A stretch of DNA of 64,000 nt from Varanus komodoensis. Lineage: Eukaryota > Chordata > Lepidosauria > Squamata > Varanidae. Below, one piece after another: positions 13,001 through 26,300 of this stretch. The DNA lies in assembly GCF_004798865.1 (NCBI RefSeq), contig NW_025336565.1:561400-625399 (forward strand). Reading direction: 5' to 3'. The position numbers were made by a program, and so were the translations under genes. The stretch's first letter is position 1. Each line of letters begins with the position of its first letter. The notes below the pieces were generated by a model. It was not told the origin of the DNA. It saw nothing but the letters and a program-made list of their open reading frames with translations, and made no database searches.

Positions 13001-16000
13001 GGGAGGGCGCGCAAGCCGTCCTGCACTCGGGCACGTGCCCCGGGGGTCTTGCACACAACATTCTCCGCCAGTGCTCCCAAGCTCTCGTGGACGTGCTCCC
13101 GGCTCAGCTCGGCTCACTTCCTCTCCAGGAAGCGCACAGCACGGCACAGACGCCCAACGAGCGCAAGGGCCCAGGCCCGGCCTGATCGGCACATCCCTGG
13201 CACAAGCCCGTTCGGGGGGCGGGTCCCACACGGAAGCAAAGCATGAAGGAGGCCAGCCCAGGCCAGGCCTGCGCTTCTGGCCTGCAGAGGAAACGCGGAG
13301 CGTCAGAATCCTGCCGCCCCAACCTGGAGCTCCCAGCAGCTCGAGGAAAAGCTTGGAAGGGGAGCAGGTGCAGCTGTTCGCCCGGGGAGGAGCTGGAAGA
13401 GACCCGCGCGCCTCGGGCTGAGTCTAGCCCTCTGCCGCAGCACGTCCTCCGGGAGGGCTCCCTGCGCGGCTGCTGCGGAGCACGCCCAGGGGCCCTGCTG
13501 CGCTGGCCAGGCTGGGGACCGCGGCCCGGGGAGCCTCCGGGGGCGTGTGCCCGGCTACCTTCATGGCCTCCTCCAGGGCCGGCAGGGCCTCCTCCAGGTC
13601 CTTCTGGGCATTGTCGGCCAGCGCCTTGCATTTGATCTCCTCGGCGGCGATCTTCTCGCTGTTGGCCGTCACGGTCTGCGGGGAGCAGGGAGGGGAGGCA
13701 GCTCAGCACGGGGGCCGGCGGTGCGGGCCCCGTGGCGGAGGGACTGCCCGGCCCAGCACTGGCCTTCTGCTGCTCGTCCGCCTCGCGCTTCTGCTGGACG
13801 ATGATGACCAGGTACTCCTCGCACTGCTTCTGGAACTCGGCCACCTTCTTCCGGGCATCCTCCAGCTCCAGCGTCATCACCTCCACTTTCGCCCGGGTCT
13901 CGTCGATCTTGAACAGCCCGTTGCGCAGCTTGTTCGCCTGGTCCGAGAGCTCCTTGCGCTTCTCCGCCAGCAGCCTGCAAGGCGGAAGGCGCCCTCCGTG
14001 GCTGCCCTGCAACTCGCCCCGTGGCTCCGGCACGCGCCACCGGGCCCCTGCACTCCGGGCCGGCCCCGCCTCCCGGAGAAGTGAGGGGAGCCTTACTTCT
14101 TGTAGCCGGAGACGAGCTCCAGGTAGTTGGTCGGGGTGACGTAATTGTGGCGCCGGAGCTCCAGCAGCATCTTCTGCGAATAGCGGGCCACGGACCAGTG
14201 CATGGTCACGAAGATTTTGGCCACACGCTTGTGGATCTGGGGGCGGGAGGAGTGTTGAGCCGGGGGGCGCACGGCCGCCCCCCGTGCCCGCCCCCAGACA
14301 GGCCGTGCCCCTCACCGTGTCCAGGCTGCCCCGCTCCACGCTCCCCAGGTCCACGCCTTCCAGGTACTTCTCCGCCACCTCGAGCAGCGCCTCCTTGGGC
14401 CACTCGGCGAACCAGTCGATGGTGGTGCAGTTCACCAGGGCGGGGTACTGGCGGATCCAGTTCCTGCGTGAGGGCCAGGCTGAGCCGGGACGCTGGGCAC
14501 CCCGTGGCGGCCGGCTCCGCTCACGGCTCCCCGGCAGCCGGGCCACCAAGGGCGCCCGCCTGCAGCCGCGCGGCAGCCCACCAGGGGTCGCTCCTGCTCC
14601 AGCGCAGCCCAGCGGCCGCCCCCCCTCACCTGAACGGGTCCCCGACGGGGCTGAGGCACAGCACCACATGCAGGTTGTTGCGCACCCTCTCGATGAGGTA
14701 GGCGAAGAGGCTGTCCAGGCTCTCCTGGATGCCCTCGGCCCGGGCCACGTCGATGATCTGGTTCTGGATCTGGGCAGGGAAAGGCGTCTGGCGCTGCTTC
14801 CGGGAGGGGGCACCCTGGGCCCTGCAGCATGCCCAGGCGCCGCGGATCCAGGGCCCCAGGAGCGGCTCGCCGGCTCCGCAGAGGCCGGGCTGCCCAAAGC
14901 CTCCGGGGGCCGCAGGCAAGCAGGAGCAGCGGCCCGGGCTCAACCGCCCCAGCAGTCCTGCCGGGAGGGCCCCCACTCCGCAGGACTGCCTCCTGAGCCG
15001 GGAGGAAGCTGCCGCAGGCACGGCCACGGCCACCCCCTCACGGAGGCAGGGAAAGTGCCGCCAAGGGGAGGCGGCTCCGCGGGGCTGGCCAGACTCCGGT
15101 CTACTCTGGGTGCAAACCAACCCGGCAGGAGGCTCACGCTCGGCCCAAAGCATCCTCCTTTCTTCCCAGAGGCACAGCAAGGAGGCCTGCTGTTCCCCGT
15201 GGCAGGGGTTACGGAACTCTGCGCGTGCTCAGAGCCACGCTCCCCATCACTTCACATTCCCAGGGGCCATACGAGACCCCTCGGGTCATTCTAAGGAGGA
15301 GGCCACCAGACCTGGACAGGCATCGGCAGGGATGGGGCAGCCAGCCTTCCCTCGCCCGGCCCGGCCCAGCCCGTGTCCCACACCCCGCGCCCGCCTTCTG
15401 GAGACCCGCGGGGCACGCACCTCCTCGAACTCGTCTGCCTTGTAGAGGTTGGGCACCTCCCCGCTGCTGAGGACGTTGTTGATGTCCTCCAGAAAGCACT
15501 CGTCGGCCACCTGGGTGTCGACGAAGAGGAAGGTGGTGGGCTTCTGGTCCACGCCGGTCTGGCGGTAGAGCCGCTTGATGTCTGCGGGCAGAGGAGCCAT
15601 GAGGGGTGAGTGACGAGGCGGCCTGGGCCAGTGCGGGATGCCGGGCCCCGAGGAGGCGGCCGCGGCCCTCACCTTCCCGGAACTCCTGCTTGCGGTACTG
15701 TCGGGAGACCTCGACCTGGAAGGTGTAGTACTCGCAGATGGACGAGGCCAGGCGGGCCAGGCTCTGCCGGCCGCTGCCCCCGATGCCCACCAGCAGCATG
15801 TTCCCCCGCGGCTGGCTGATCACCCGCACGATCCGGGTTACTGCGGGGAAACGGCACCGTGAGTTGCTGAAGCAGCAGAGTGGGAGAGGGGGCGGTGGCG
15901 GGACCCCCCCAGCACGCAGATTCTGGCGGAGGGTCGGGGCCCCGCGGCTTCCCCTTGTGACCTCCCTGCACTCTCCCACCGCTTCTTCAGGAGAGTCTGC

Positions 16001-17292
16001 ACGGAACAGGCACCGGGGGGGAGCGTCAGGACGGCCCCGCAGCGTCTTCGGACCGGCGGCACGACGAGCCCTCCACCTGGAGGCGCACCTGGGCCAGACA
16101 CGTGCCTGCCCGGTGCCGGGCTCCAGAGCAAGCCCTGGAGGAGGATGCACCCGCCCACCACCGGAGATCCACCCCGCCTGCCGTGCCCCGCAAAGGGCGG
16201 AGCAGGACCCTCCCGCAGGGCCCCCCACTCACTGTGCTCGATGGCATCCCGGAAGAGCACCAGCCGCATGGGCACCAGCCCCGGCGACCGGTTGTAGTCA
16301 CCCAGCGCCCGCTCCATCTCTGCCTTCAGGACGCCCATGTCGGTCATGTCCTCGTACACATTGCGCATGAAGTCCCCTGCGGCGAAGCATCGCTCCGTTC
16401 CAGAAGCGGCAAGCGCCGCCCGCCTGCCAACAGGCCCGGCTCCCAGCCTCCCAGTGCAAGCCTCTCACGCGCATGTGCGCCCGGGCACCCAAGCACAGCT
16501 CGCACGCCCTCCAGCAGCCCCGCTCGGACATCATCCGGATCTCCCCCTCCTTGCAACCCCGTCTCCATCCGGTTTCCCACCCAGGACTAAACGCACACGC
16601 AGTCACACGAGCATGTGAGGACTGCAGCACCGAGCGAGCTGACGAACGTGCTCCATTCACCAATCAAGGGCACCTCCAGGTTTAGAGGGAAAAGTGGGCA
16701 GCACCTTCCTGCGTTTCCCAGCCAGGCGCGGCTGTGCCCGAAAAATGTTACGAGCGGCTGAACAGTTGCTTCCAATTAGAGAGGCAGCAGATTTTCCATT
16801 TTAAAAATTATGTTCAAAATACAAGTGCTTATAAAAATGGCGAGTGCAAAGCATCACCTCAGAAGAGACATTCTCCCTTCGAAGTGGGAGACAGAAGGGG
16901 TCCGCGCTGGCTGTGCCTTAAGTGCCTTTTGGTGGAAAGCGGGAATACGCATTTCACAAATATCTCTTTGAGGAAAAAACCTCCTCTGGGCCTGTAACCA
17001 AACAGGCCCATGTGCTTCGGCCTCATTTAAAAACCAAACCAAACCAAACCAAACCAAACCGAAAAAAGCGAGTGCTCCTCTGTCCTTCGGTAGTCTCGTC
17101 TTTCCAGTCCAGGCCCACGGAGATGTGAGGCCACATTCCAGGCCTGCTCACACAGAAAAGCCTCCCACAGCTCCCGGCGTTCCCCCGGCAGCATCTTTTG
17201 GGGTGCACATGCAGGGGCCTGCGCCCCTAATTGACAAAGTGGCCTGGCTAAAACTACAGGCACTGATCCACTTCAATTAGGGAACAGTGTTG

Positions 17293-17331
<39 letters not shown>

Positions 17332-20300
17332 ATGGATCCCACAGCCCCAAGGGGCAGGCAGGGCGTCGTCTTCCTCAATCGCCAGGGGCTGCCCTCCCAC
17401 CGGCGCCCCGCACGGTCCGCGCCCGCAGCCCTCCAGCAGCCACGAGCGCCGGAACGCACCGAAGATGGGCGAGCGCTTGTTGGGGCAGAGGTTGTGGAAA
17501 GTCAGGTCGAAGAAGGTGCCCAGCTTCTCACTCAAGAGGGCCACGAAGGTCTCCATGTCCACAGCGTCCACCAGGCGGTCGGAGAAGACCCTGCGGCAAA
17601 GGAGGCGGAATCTGCGTCCCCGAGGGCCACTCGCCCCGGAAGCGCAGGGCAGGCTGCCCAGACCCCCACCCCGAGCTTGCCTCCCCTGCCCCCCGCAGGG
17701 GCCGCGCAGCACTCCAGCCCGGCCCGGCCCAGACGGCCAGAAGCAGCTCTACCTGAAGCACTCGTGGATCCAGAGGCGTGTCAGGCTGGGCTTGGTGTCG
17801 TGGAAGTCCTTGTGGGCCCGCAGCATGCCCTGGAACACCTGCGCAGGGCACACGCAGAGCCCCTTCGGCCAGGCTGCCCCACCAGGCGCACCCCCCTGGC
17901 CCCCCGGCCCCCCTCGGCCCGCGCAACCCTCGCTTCGGATCGGAGAAGGGCGCCAGCTGGGCAGGCCTGTCCATGGCCAGAGGACTGCGGCTGTCCCTGC
18001 CCTGCCCCACGGCCTAGAAGGGGCCGCTCGGAGCCTGCGGCTGGGGCAGCCCAGTGCCGTGCGATGCGGGCCGGGCCAAGTGCTCCTCCCAGGAAGCCAG
18101 TCCGTCTTCCCCGTCCACTTGGGAAAGCCGGCGGGGGAACCAGCTCCGTCCTCAGACCCCGGGCAGCACAGCGCCTCTGCAGGAAGGGCCCCTCCGAGGG
18201 CGCTTCCCTCAGACCCCCTTCAGCCCCACGGCCCCCCAGCTGGCGGGAAGAAGGTGCTGCTGCCACCGCCACACAGGAGCTCTGCGGCTGCCGGCATTTG
18301 ATGTGAGCGAGCAGAGCTGGGGGCTCGGGGCAGGGACGAGCGTCTGATGTCTTCCAACTGCCTGCAAGTCGCCGGGCCCATTTGATGTCGCTCTGCCACC
18401 GCAGCAGCAGCAGGAGACGCGGCTCGCCTGGAATCCCAATGCTGCCGGCCCCCAGGCGCGTTAACCCTGCCCCTGCTGGCGCCGGGCCAGGCCGGGCCGA
18501 GCCAGCCTGCCCAGCGCCACACGCCTGCTCGGATGCCCTGGCGTGCAGAGCCCGGCTGGCGGGGCGGCCGTCCCCACAAGGGACCCCGGCTCAGCCGCAG
18601 AATTCCACGTCTGGGGCCGGGCACACGCCCGTCCGGGCCGGCAGGCTGACCTCTCTGGCCCCCGAGAAATGCGGCCCCTCGCTTTTCTGAGGCTGCCCCA
18701 GACTCGGCCCCCCCACCGCTCTGCAAGGGGCAGATGGAAGGCGGAGGAGGGCGTGGGGCCGGGAGGAAGACGGTGGCACTCGAGAGAATGAGAAATGAAG
18801 ACGTCAGGAGGACTCCGGGGGTGGGGGGGAGATGAGGCAGGTGGGCCGGGAAAGACAAGCCCCTCTAAGTCCACGCGCCAGAGAACTAACGAGGACTCGC
18901 TTCCTTGCCGGAGGCAGAATGAGCCAGAACGGCGGGGGACCAGCCCCGTCCTTGTGTACAGAGCGGCACCCGACACGCCGCACCTGCCGCCTGCCTCCCT
19001 CCCTGCCGCTGAGGGAAGGGGCAGGAGCCCCGCGAGCAGTGCCCCTTTCCTGCACCCCCGACACCCCACCGGGGCCTTCCTGGCCGAGGGGCGCGTCTCC
19101 CGGGGTGGGGGGAGCCCCCCCTTCTACCTTGGAAATGTCACGCAGGTTGAAGAGGTAGTGGATCTTGGCCGGGGTGGGCAGGAACCTCTGGACCACGCTG
19201 TTGTACAGCTCCACCGTCGCCTCCGTGATGATGTTGCCGATCGGCTTGACCCCCTCGTCAAAATTCTGCAGCTTCTGGTAGATCATGGTGCCAAAGATGC
19301 GCCGGATTTGTGAATCCTGCGGGAGTGTGGGAAGACTGAGGCGGGGGCCGCCCATCCCTGTCCTCTCCTGGACAGGGCCTCCCAGGGTGCCCCCCGGCCT
19401 TCCCCCGGGAGCTGCGTGCAAGCAGGCGGGCATGGAAGGTGGAGCCACGGGTGCTGCAGCAGCAGCCGCACGGCGAGCGCGGTGGGCCAGCCGCCTTTGG
19501 GCGGCCTCAGGAGCCACGGGAGCCAGTCGCCCCTCCAGCTCTGCACACAGACGCTGCTCCGGCCGGAAGGAGCCGGTCCTTCATGGGGCCGGCCGAGAGC
19601 CTGGCAGCCGCCATGGCCACAGAAGCCCGCCTCCCCTCAGCTGCTCGGCAACCCATGGCCGCCGTCCCCACAGCCCGCCTCCCTCCTGCCTCCATTTTGT
19701 TTATCCGCCATGAGGAAAACCTACTTAAGGCCACAAAAGCAGCTAGACCGGCACGGCCAGGCCTCAATAAACGCCAGCACGGCACAGCGTCCAGCCCGAA
19801 GATATTAAAAACCAGGAGAGCGACCTTCCCCAGCCTGGGGCCTGACAGATGTGCTGGACTACAACTCCCACACTCCCCAGCCAGCCTCCCGACACATCTG
19901 GAGGGGCCAGCAGAAGCACTACAGGGCAAACCAGCAGCCCAGCCCAGCCCCAGGAAACAAGCAGGCCTCTCCAAGCCCAGGCCCTAGAGGGGCCGCCAGG
20001 CCCCTTCCGCAATGGGGCACAGAAGAAGCCAAGCCCGGGCCGAAGCCTCGCTGTTGCCACGGCATTCGGGAGGGCGGCAACATGGTGCCTCCGAGGCCGG
20101 GCTCCGAAACGGGACTGGCGGCAGCCGGCCCAAGAGCCGCCCCGAGGGCGAGGAAGCAGCAGAGGGGGCTTCTGCTCCACCCCGCCTGACCCCACCCTCA
20201 CAGGCAGGCCAGAGGGCCCCTCGGGCAGTGCCCTGGGGGCCGACCCAAGGGGCTCCGCTGCTGGCCTCTGTGGGGCTCGTACTGTGCGGGAGAAGGTGCC

Positions 20301-23300
20301 GGAATGCCCCGCCACCCACGCTGGCCACCCCTGGCGTGGGTGCCGAGGCCAGTCCTTGCCACGGCTTGGCATTGGGGCGGCTGGGGCCAGGGCTCCCCGC
20401 TGGATCCTGGCGGGGTTCGGGGAGCCAAGAGGCCGTGTGTGCTGGTGGCGTGGCGGGGGCCCTGAAAGGAGAGGGAGCGTGACTGCCGGCTCAGCCCGGC
20501 CCCCGGGCTGCCCCCGCAGCGCACGTCTGGGCAGCCCTTACCGTGGGGAAGGTCATGTTGATCAGGTTGAAGCGGCTCTGAAGCCGGCTGGAGATCACCG
20601 TCCGCCCACCTCCGGGGGGCCCCATGGCTGCCATCAGGAACATGTCCTGCGGGGAAGGCAAACAGCCCCGATCAAACCGAGGGAGATGAAACGAAGTCCT
20701 CTCCCGCCCGCGCCCCCCCCCATGGAAGCGCCTCGGCAGCACGGCAACTAAAGGGTCCGGAGGGACCCCGGGAGGGGAGGGGAGGGGAGCATCGGGCCGT
20801 GCACAAGCGGGGGCAGTATGGGCGCAGGAGCGGCACGTGCCGCCCCCGAGCCGGGAGAGGCTGCCGCGCACGCCCACCCCTCCTTCTCGCCCCCTGTTGA
20901 AATTCAGATGCGCAGCCGCCCAGGAAGCCGCCTCAATTATTCCAGGCACACCTGTCTCTGCTCACAGGCCACTGAGCGCCCAAACAAGAGAGGGGCTCGC
21001 CAGGCGACCCGGGAGGCGCGCCATTCCCAGGGACGTGGCTGGCCTTCTCGGCCGGCCCGCCCGCCCGCCCTTCAGGCAACGTCTGTGGGGGATCAGGCCT
21101 GGGCCGAGGGTGCAGGATTACCCCCCTCCCCGTATGGCCCTGAAGCGGTTCTGGGCACCGCGAGAGGGAACGGCTGGCCGCTCCTCCTGCGCTGAGCCCC
21201 CTGCCCGGATGCCCTCCTCCCGCTGCTGCGGCCACGTAGGAAAAGGGCCCGCACGGACCCCCGCCGGGCCCCGGCACGGCCACAGGGCAGCTGCCCAGAA
21301 TCCCCAGCAGGAAGAGGGAGCACAGCCCGGCGTGGGCACCGCTCGGGGGGGGGTGCCCCTCCCGCGCCCCTCACCTTGATGTACTTGATGGTCTGCTTGG
21401 TCCGGTCGTACCAGAAGCCGTAGTCCAGCCAGAGGCGGAGCAGCTCCAGCGGCGGCTGGGAGCCGAACGTGTCCTTGGCCGGCATGTTGAGGTCGTCCAT
21501 GAAGGTGACCATGCTCTTCCCGCCCAGGGGCACGTACACCCCCTTGGTGCGCTTCTCCACGCGGCTCTCAATGATGCTCTGGACGTTGTTCGAGGTGGTC
21601 TGCGGGGGCAGGGGTGCTGTGAGGGGGGCGCGGGAGGGCTGGCCGCGTGCAGCAAGCGGCTCTCCCCACACCCTGGGGGACCTGACCGCCAGCCAGGCTC
21701 CACCCCGGCTTCCCCGCGTCCGGGGCGGGGGGCCCGGCGGGGGCGTCACCTGCGCAGACATGTTGATGACCAGCACGGCCCACTTGGTGCCGTCGAGGGA
21801 CTGCAGCACGCCCTGGGCCACCGAGGTCTTGCCCGTGCCCACCGGGCCCACCAGCAGCACCGGGTTCTGGTGGGAGATGAGGGCGGTGACGAGGTAGTTG
21901 TAGCGCACCGTGTCCACGGTGGGGACGACGATCTTGTAGAAGGGGGCGCTGGAAGGAGCAGGGGGTGAGTGGCCCGGCCTGCACAGGGCAGCAGGGGGCG
22001 GGCCGCGCCGCAGGGTCCGGGCGCCCGGCCCGCAGCCCCCACCCCCCGCTCCCTCCTGCAGGAGAACGCCGGGGCGTCCACCCCCAGGGCCGTGACGGGC
22101 CTGTTGGATGCGGCTGTCACCGCTCCGCGACGGACACCGGCCTAAATGCATGAAGACATCCGACACGGGACGCGATTCGCGCGGCTGCCATCCCCGCCGG
22201 GGCCTGACAGCTTGGAAGGAAGCCACTGTTAATGAAGCCTTGTCCCTCTGCCCGGCTCCTGACGCGGGCGGCCAGCAGCCCGCGGCAGCTCGGGGACCAC
22301 GTTCCGGTAATTTCAGGCCACTGATCGGATTAGGGAGTGAGGGGAGGTGGGGTGGGGAATGAATCTGAGCCCTTGGCTCAAGGAACAACCCAGTGGTGTG
22401 AATCGATGGCACCAAGAAACGAGGCTGCTTGGTGCCAGGAAGGAAATGGAGATGGGCCGGGGCGGAGGCCCCCCAGGGGTGAGAAAGCATGTGCCCCCCA
22501 ATGGCTCACAGGCTTCAACCAATATCTGCCCCCCCCCCCGCCAAACTTGTTCCGTTGCCTTTCAGAGCCATCTCAGCATCGCAGTGGCCCTAAGCAGGTC
22601 TCAGGCCAGAAAGTTGCACAGACGAACTGCATTGTGTGAGAAGATCCCCCTCTGATCTGCCCCAGAGCTGCTCCCCGCCACCCACGTCCGAGCCGCCTTT
22701 GGGACACGACCACAGGAGGAAGAAGGTGCGACTTTTGGGGGAGCCAGGCCCGCTTCCCGCCCTGCTCCCCAGCTCAGGCTGGCGGAGGGGCCACGGCTGC
22801 CTCTTGGGCCAACTCACTTGGGTGGGTATCTCCACATCTTGGGGAGCATGTCCTCAAAAGAAGCCCACTGCTTCCGCTTGGGGTCCACGTAGTACTCATA
22901 GACTGTGTCCTGGGCAGGAGGGAGGGAGGGAAGGTCGTGTCGGTCGCGCTGCCTTAGTTCCACCGAAGCCCACGGGGCAGAGGGGCAGGAGTCTGGCCCT
23001 CCAGGCCAACACTGATGGGATCCCCAAAGGTTCAGGGAGGCTCCCAGGAGGCGCTGGGGACCCAGCCTGGGCACTGCCCATAGCCCCCAGCGAAGGCACA
23101 GCCGAGATGCCAGATAGCAGAAGGGGCTGGAACTCGTGCTGGTCCTGGGCAAGGGGCTGCAGGCGGAACTGGAGCAGGACCGCAGCCTCCCAAGGATGGG
23201 AGAGGAAGCCGGAGATGGGCAGAAACACCACAGAAGGGGCAATGCCCTTCCGGCCTCATTAGCACTCTGGTGCTCGGACCCACTGAAAATCCCCTTCCCC

Positions 23301-26300
23301 TTCTCCTTCTCACACGGCCCCACTCTTTCCAGATGCCCGACTTCCTGCTTGTTTTTCACCCCGCTTTGTTCTGCCCGACACGGCATCGCCAGGACTGTGG
23401 GATCCAGCCCAAGGGCGGGCAAAAGGGAGTGCCCCAGATGGGTTGGGCTTCAACCCCCAGAAGCTCCTGCCAGCGTGAGGGATGCTGGGAGCCGTACTCC
23501 AAAACATCTGGAAATCGCTTTCCTAGACTAGCCCTGCAAGGCAGAAACGGTCAACAAACCTTGTTGGGGAAGGAGCCCTCCATCTCTCGAAGGAAGCTGT
23601 CGATTTTCTTACGGCCCTCCTCATCCACGGCGGCACACAGCGACCAGATCAGGCTGAAGATAAAGTACATCTCCACCACGGTCAAGTAGTTCTCGCTGTC
23701 TGCGGGATTCAGCTGCACAGGGAAGGAACAGGGTCTGGCCCTGAGCCGTGCTCGGTTCCCCGGGGAGTTCTTTCTGGGGGATCATTCCAGCCGCTGGGAA
23801 GGGATGAATCCAGGGGAATCGGGGCAGGCCAAGGGCATGAAAGGCTTCTCTTCCAGCACTGAGCCTGGCCCTACGTGGAGTGAGCCTGACGCGTCACCTT
23901 TGCTAAGCTGGAGCGGCACGGGCCCGCAGCCGGATGGGAGACCACCTGTGCGGGCGGAGCAGGCCCCTTCCCGCTCGACCTCGCATCCGCTCTAGAATCT
24001 GATAGACTCAGAGAGACACGGGGAAAGAGAAAAACGTTCTTGACTGGTGCGCCTTATTTTATGTCTCGGCATGAGAAAGCACAGCAGGGGAAGGCTGGGC
24101 AGGCCGAGAGCTCGTTTCAAAGTACTGGGCAGCATGTAACGCACGTCTGTCCGTGACCCCGGACAGCACGGTAGGGCTGCCTGTCAGGGCGGCATGGTGA
24201 GAGCTCGGGGTGATGCCCCCCAGAATATCCTGCAGAGTCCGGAAGCCGGGCCTGCCCGCCACCTACCCCGTTCTCTGAGGAAGCCAAGGATGAGAACAGC
24301 TTGCACAGAGCCACGATACCGCTGTATTCGGGGATAGGGACCAGCTCTTGGCAGTTCTCTTTCTTGAAGGTCAGGATCTTGTTGGTGAATTTGTCAAACA
24401 TGCGCTGCAGGGTTTCCGCTTCAACCTGAGAAGGAGCAGAGCATGAAAGCTTGCGTGCCGGCTCAGAGCAGAGCTGGGCGACCGAGGGGCGTCCGTCTGA
24501 TCTCCTCCCTGGCCATTTGAACCCCCACCTGCCCAACCCCTTCCTCCTCCTACACAACCTGTCCTCCGAGTTCCTCTCTTGCCCTGTTTCAGGGCTCCTA
24601 CAACCCCGACCCGCCCCTCAAAGCCCTTCAAGACGTCCTTATGCCTCTCAGCCCTCGCGCGAGACTGTCAGGATCCGTCCTGCCGTCGCTCCCTCAGGCC
24701 GTGCCCATGAAGGACGGAGCAGCGGAGCTATGCCAGGAGAGAAATCAGCAGGCAGGCAGGGAGAGCTGCCTGATCCAGCCACCCTCCGGAGGGGCTCCCC
24801 TCTCTACTGCCCCAGAACTGCACCGGCCGCAGATCCGGCTCTTCTCCGCAAGCACCTTTGGGCGTTTCTCAATCCAGGAGGAGACGCAGGGCTTCCAGCC
24901 CAGGTCGCTGTAGTCCGTGTACACCATCCCGCACCGGGAGACGGTCGCAGGGGAAGCCACTGCCAGGTTCTCCACCTCAAAGAGCAGCGAGACCTGGAGC
25001 GAGGGGGCAGCACAGGCGGCCGGTCAGACCTGAGGGAGCGCCTGCCGGGGGCGGCGCCACTTGCGTGAGCCGCACATCTCGCTCACCTGCTCGGGCATGG
25101 CGATCCTCTCGCCGTTGATCAGGGTGAGCACCTTGTTGTCATCCATGACCGAGTTCATGCTCTCGATCCACAGCGTGTCCACGGGGCCGTCAAAAAGGAT
25201 CCACTTCTCATCGGGCTTCTCATCTATGCAGGGCAGGGCGGGTGGGTGGGTGGGGAGAGCCCTGCTGGATCCCCGCTGGACCCCAAGCTTCTGGGACTAA
25301 TTCAGCTCCCCAACACCAGCATAGAGGTACAGAGGAAAAGCATGGGAGAAGCTCGGGAGTCAGCGCTGATCTTTTAAGATGCTTCTGCCTCAATGAGAAC
25401 TAGAAGCATTACGTGCCAAACGCGGGGGAGTGCAGGCATCTGAGAGGCGAGGGCTGCCCGAAGCCCCGCGTGCAGCCTGCCAGGAGGGCCGGGGAGGGCA
25501 AAGGGGGGCTCGGCCCACGCAGCACCACCCACAGAAGAGAAGCACTCAGCCCTGGCCCCGCCGCGGCCGCCATGCTCGGGGGCTCACACGCGCCCGCTGG
25601 GGCCCGGCAGGCACAGGCAGCTCAGAAGAGCAGCTGCAAGTCTCTTCCAGGGCTGCTCCGAAGAGGCTGGCTGGCTCCAGCACACCGAGTGCCAGCTCGC
25701 TCGGTGGAGAGTGACTGGCAGCGGAGGCTGGCACCTGGCACGGCCAAGACGGGCCTCCCGGAGGGTAAATACCTGCGCAGGCTTCACGCATGACGGAGGC
25801 CAAAATGCCTCCGCAGCGTTCGCAGGCGGTGGCGCCGCACCTGCCAGACAGCTCTGTGAGGCGAAGGGCTTTGGAGCGGGGGGCTGGAACGGGGGGCCAG
25901 ATGAGAGGCCCACGAGGCACCACGGCCGGGCATCAGGCTGACACGGCGGGCCCAAACCCCCTGTCCAGCCCCCAAAGTGCCCCCATCCAGGGGCTTGGGG
26001 AGCGAAGCGGGGCTGCCCTCGTGGCCCTGCCGGCCAGTTCTGGCCCCTCCGTGGAGCCAGGTGGCCCAGCGGCTGCAGCTTCAACAGGGCACCGGAAGGG
26101 ATCCGACCTGCTGTCCCCGAAGCAGCCCGGCCCCACTCCTGCCTTTTCGCCCCTCACCCGCCCCCACCAGCTTTTCCCCTTGGGGGATTCCAGCGGCCCG
26201 CTGGCATGGAGAAGTGCTCGCCTCCCTCTGCCCACACGCCGCCAGGCCCCGTCCTCAATTATCATAGAGATGGGGGTCAGGGGAGGGCCTCCGCACCCCC

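Larger units (their letters stand above)
16377..17459 (-). other. DNAH2: DNAH2 intron, 1.08 kb, AT-richer centre
   Basis: Holds an AT-rich island at about 16735-16990, an AAACC repeat near 17031-17060 and a CA repeat at 17295-17329. No exon is missing here: T-34 and T-33 join in frame. Confidence 0.7.

Noticed and set aside
13758-13763. Canonical GT donor four bases after the chosen end of exon T-27
   Set aside because: Joining it to the only acceptor before TVTANSEK shifts the frame and destroys stalk coiled coil 1.
19850-19872. ACTACAACTCCC as a ZNF143/THAP11 promoter site
   Set aside because: It sits inside a fold-back interspersed repeat in the middle of an intron, with no promoter context.
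23881-23957. Functional 5S rRNA gene
   Set aside because: Only the 3' half is recognisable, internal promoter elements are degraded and no T-run terminator follows.
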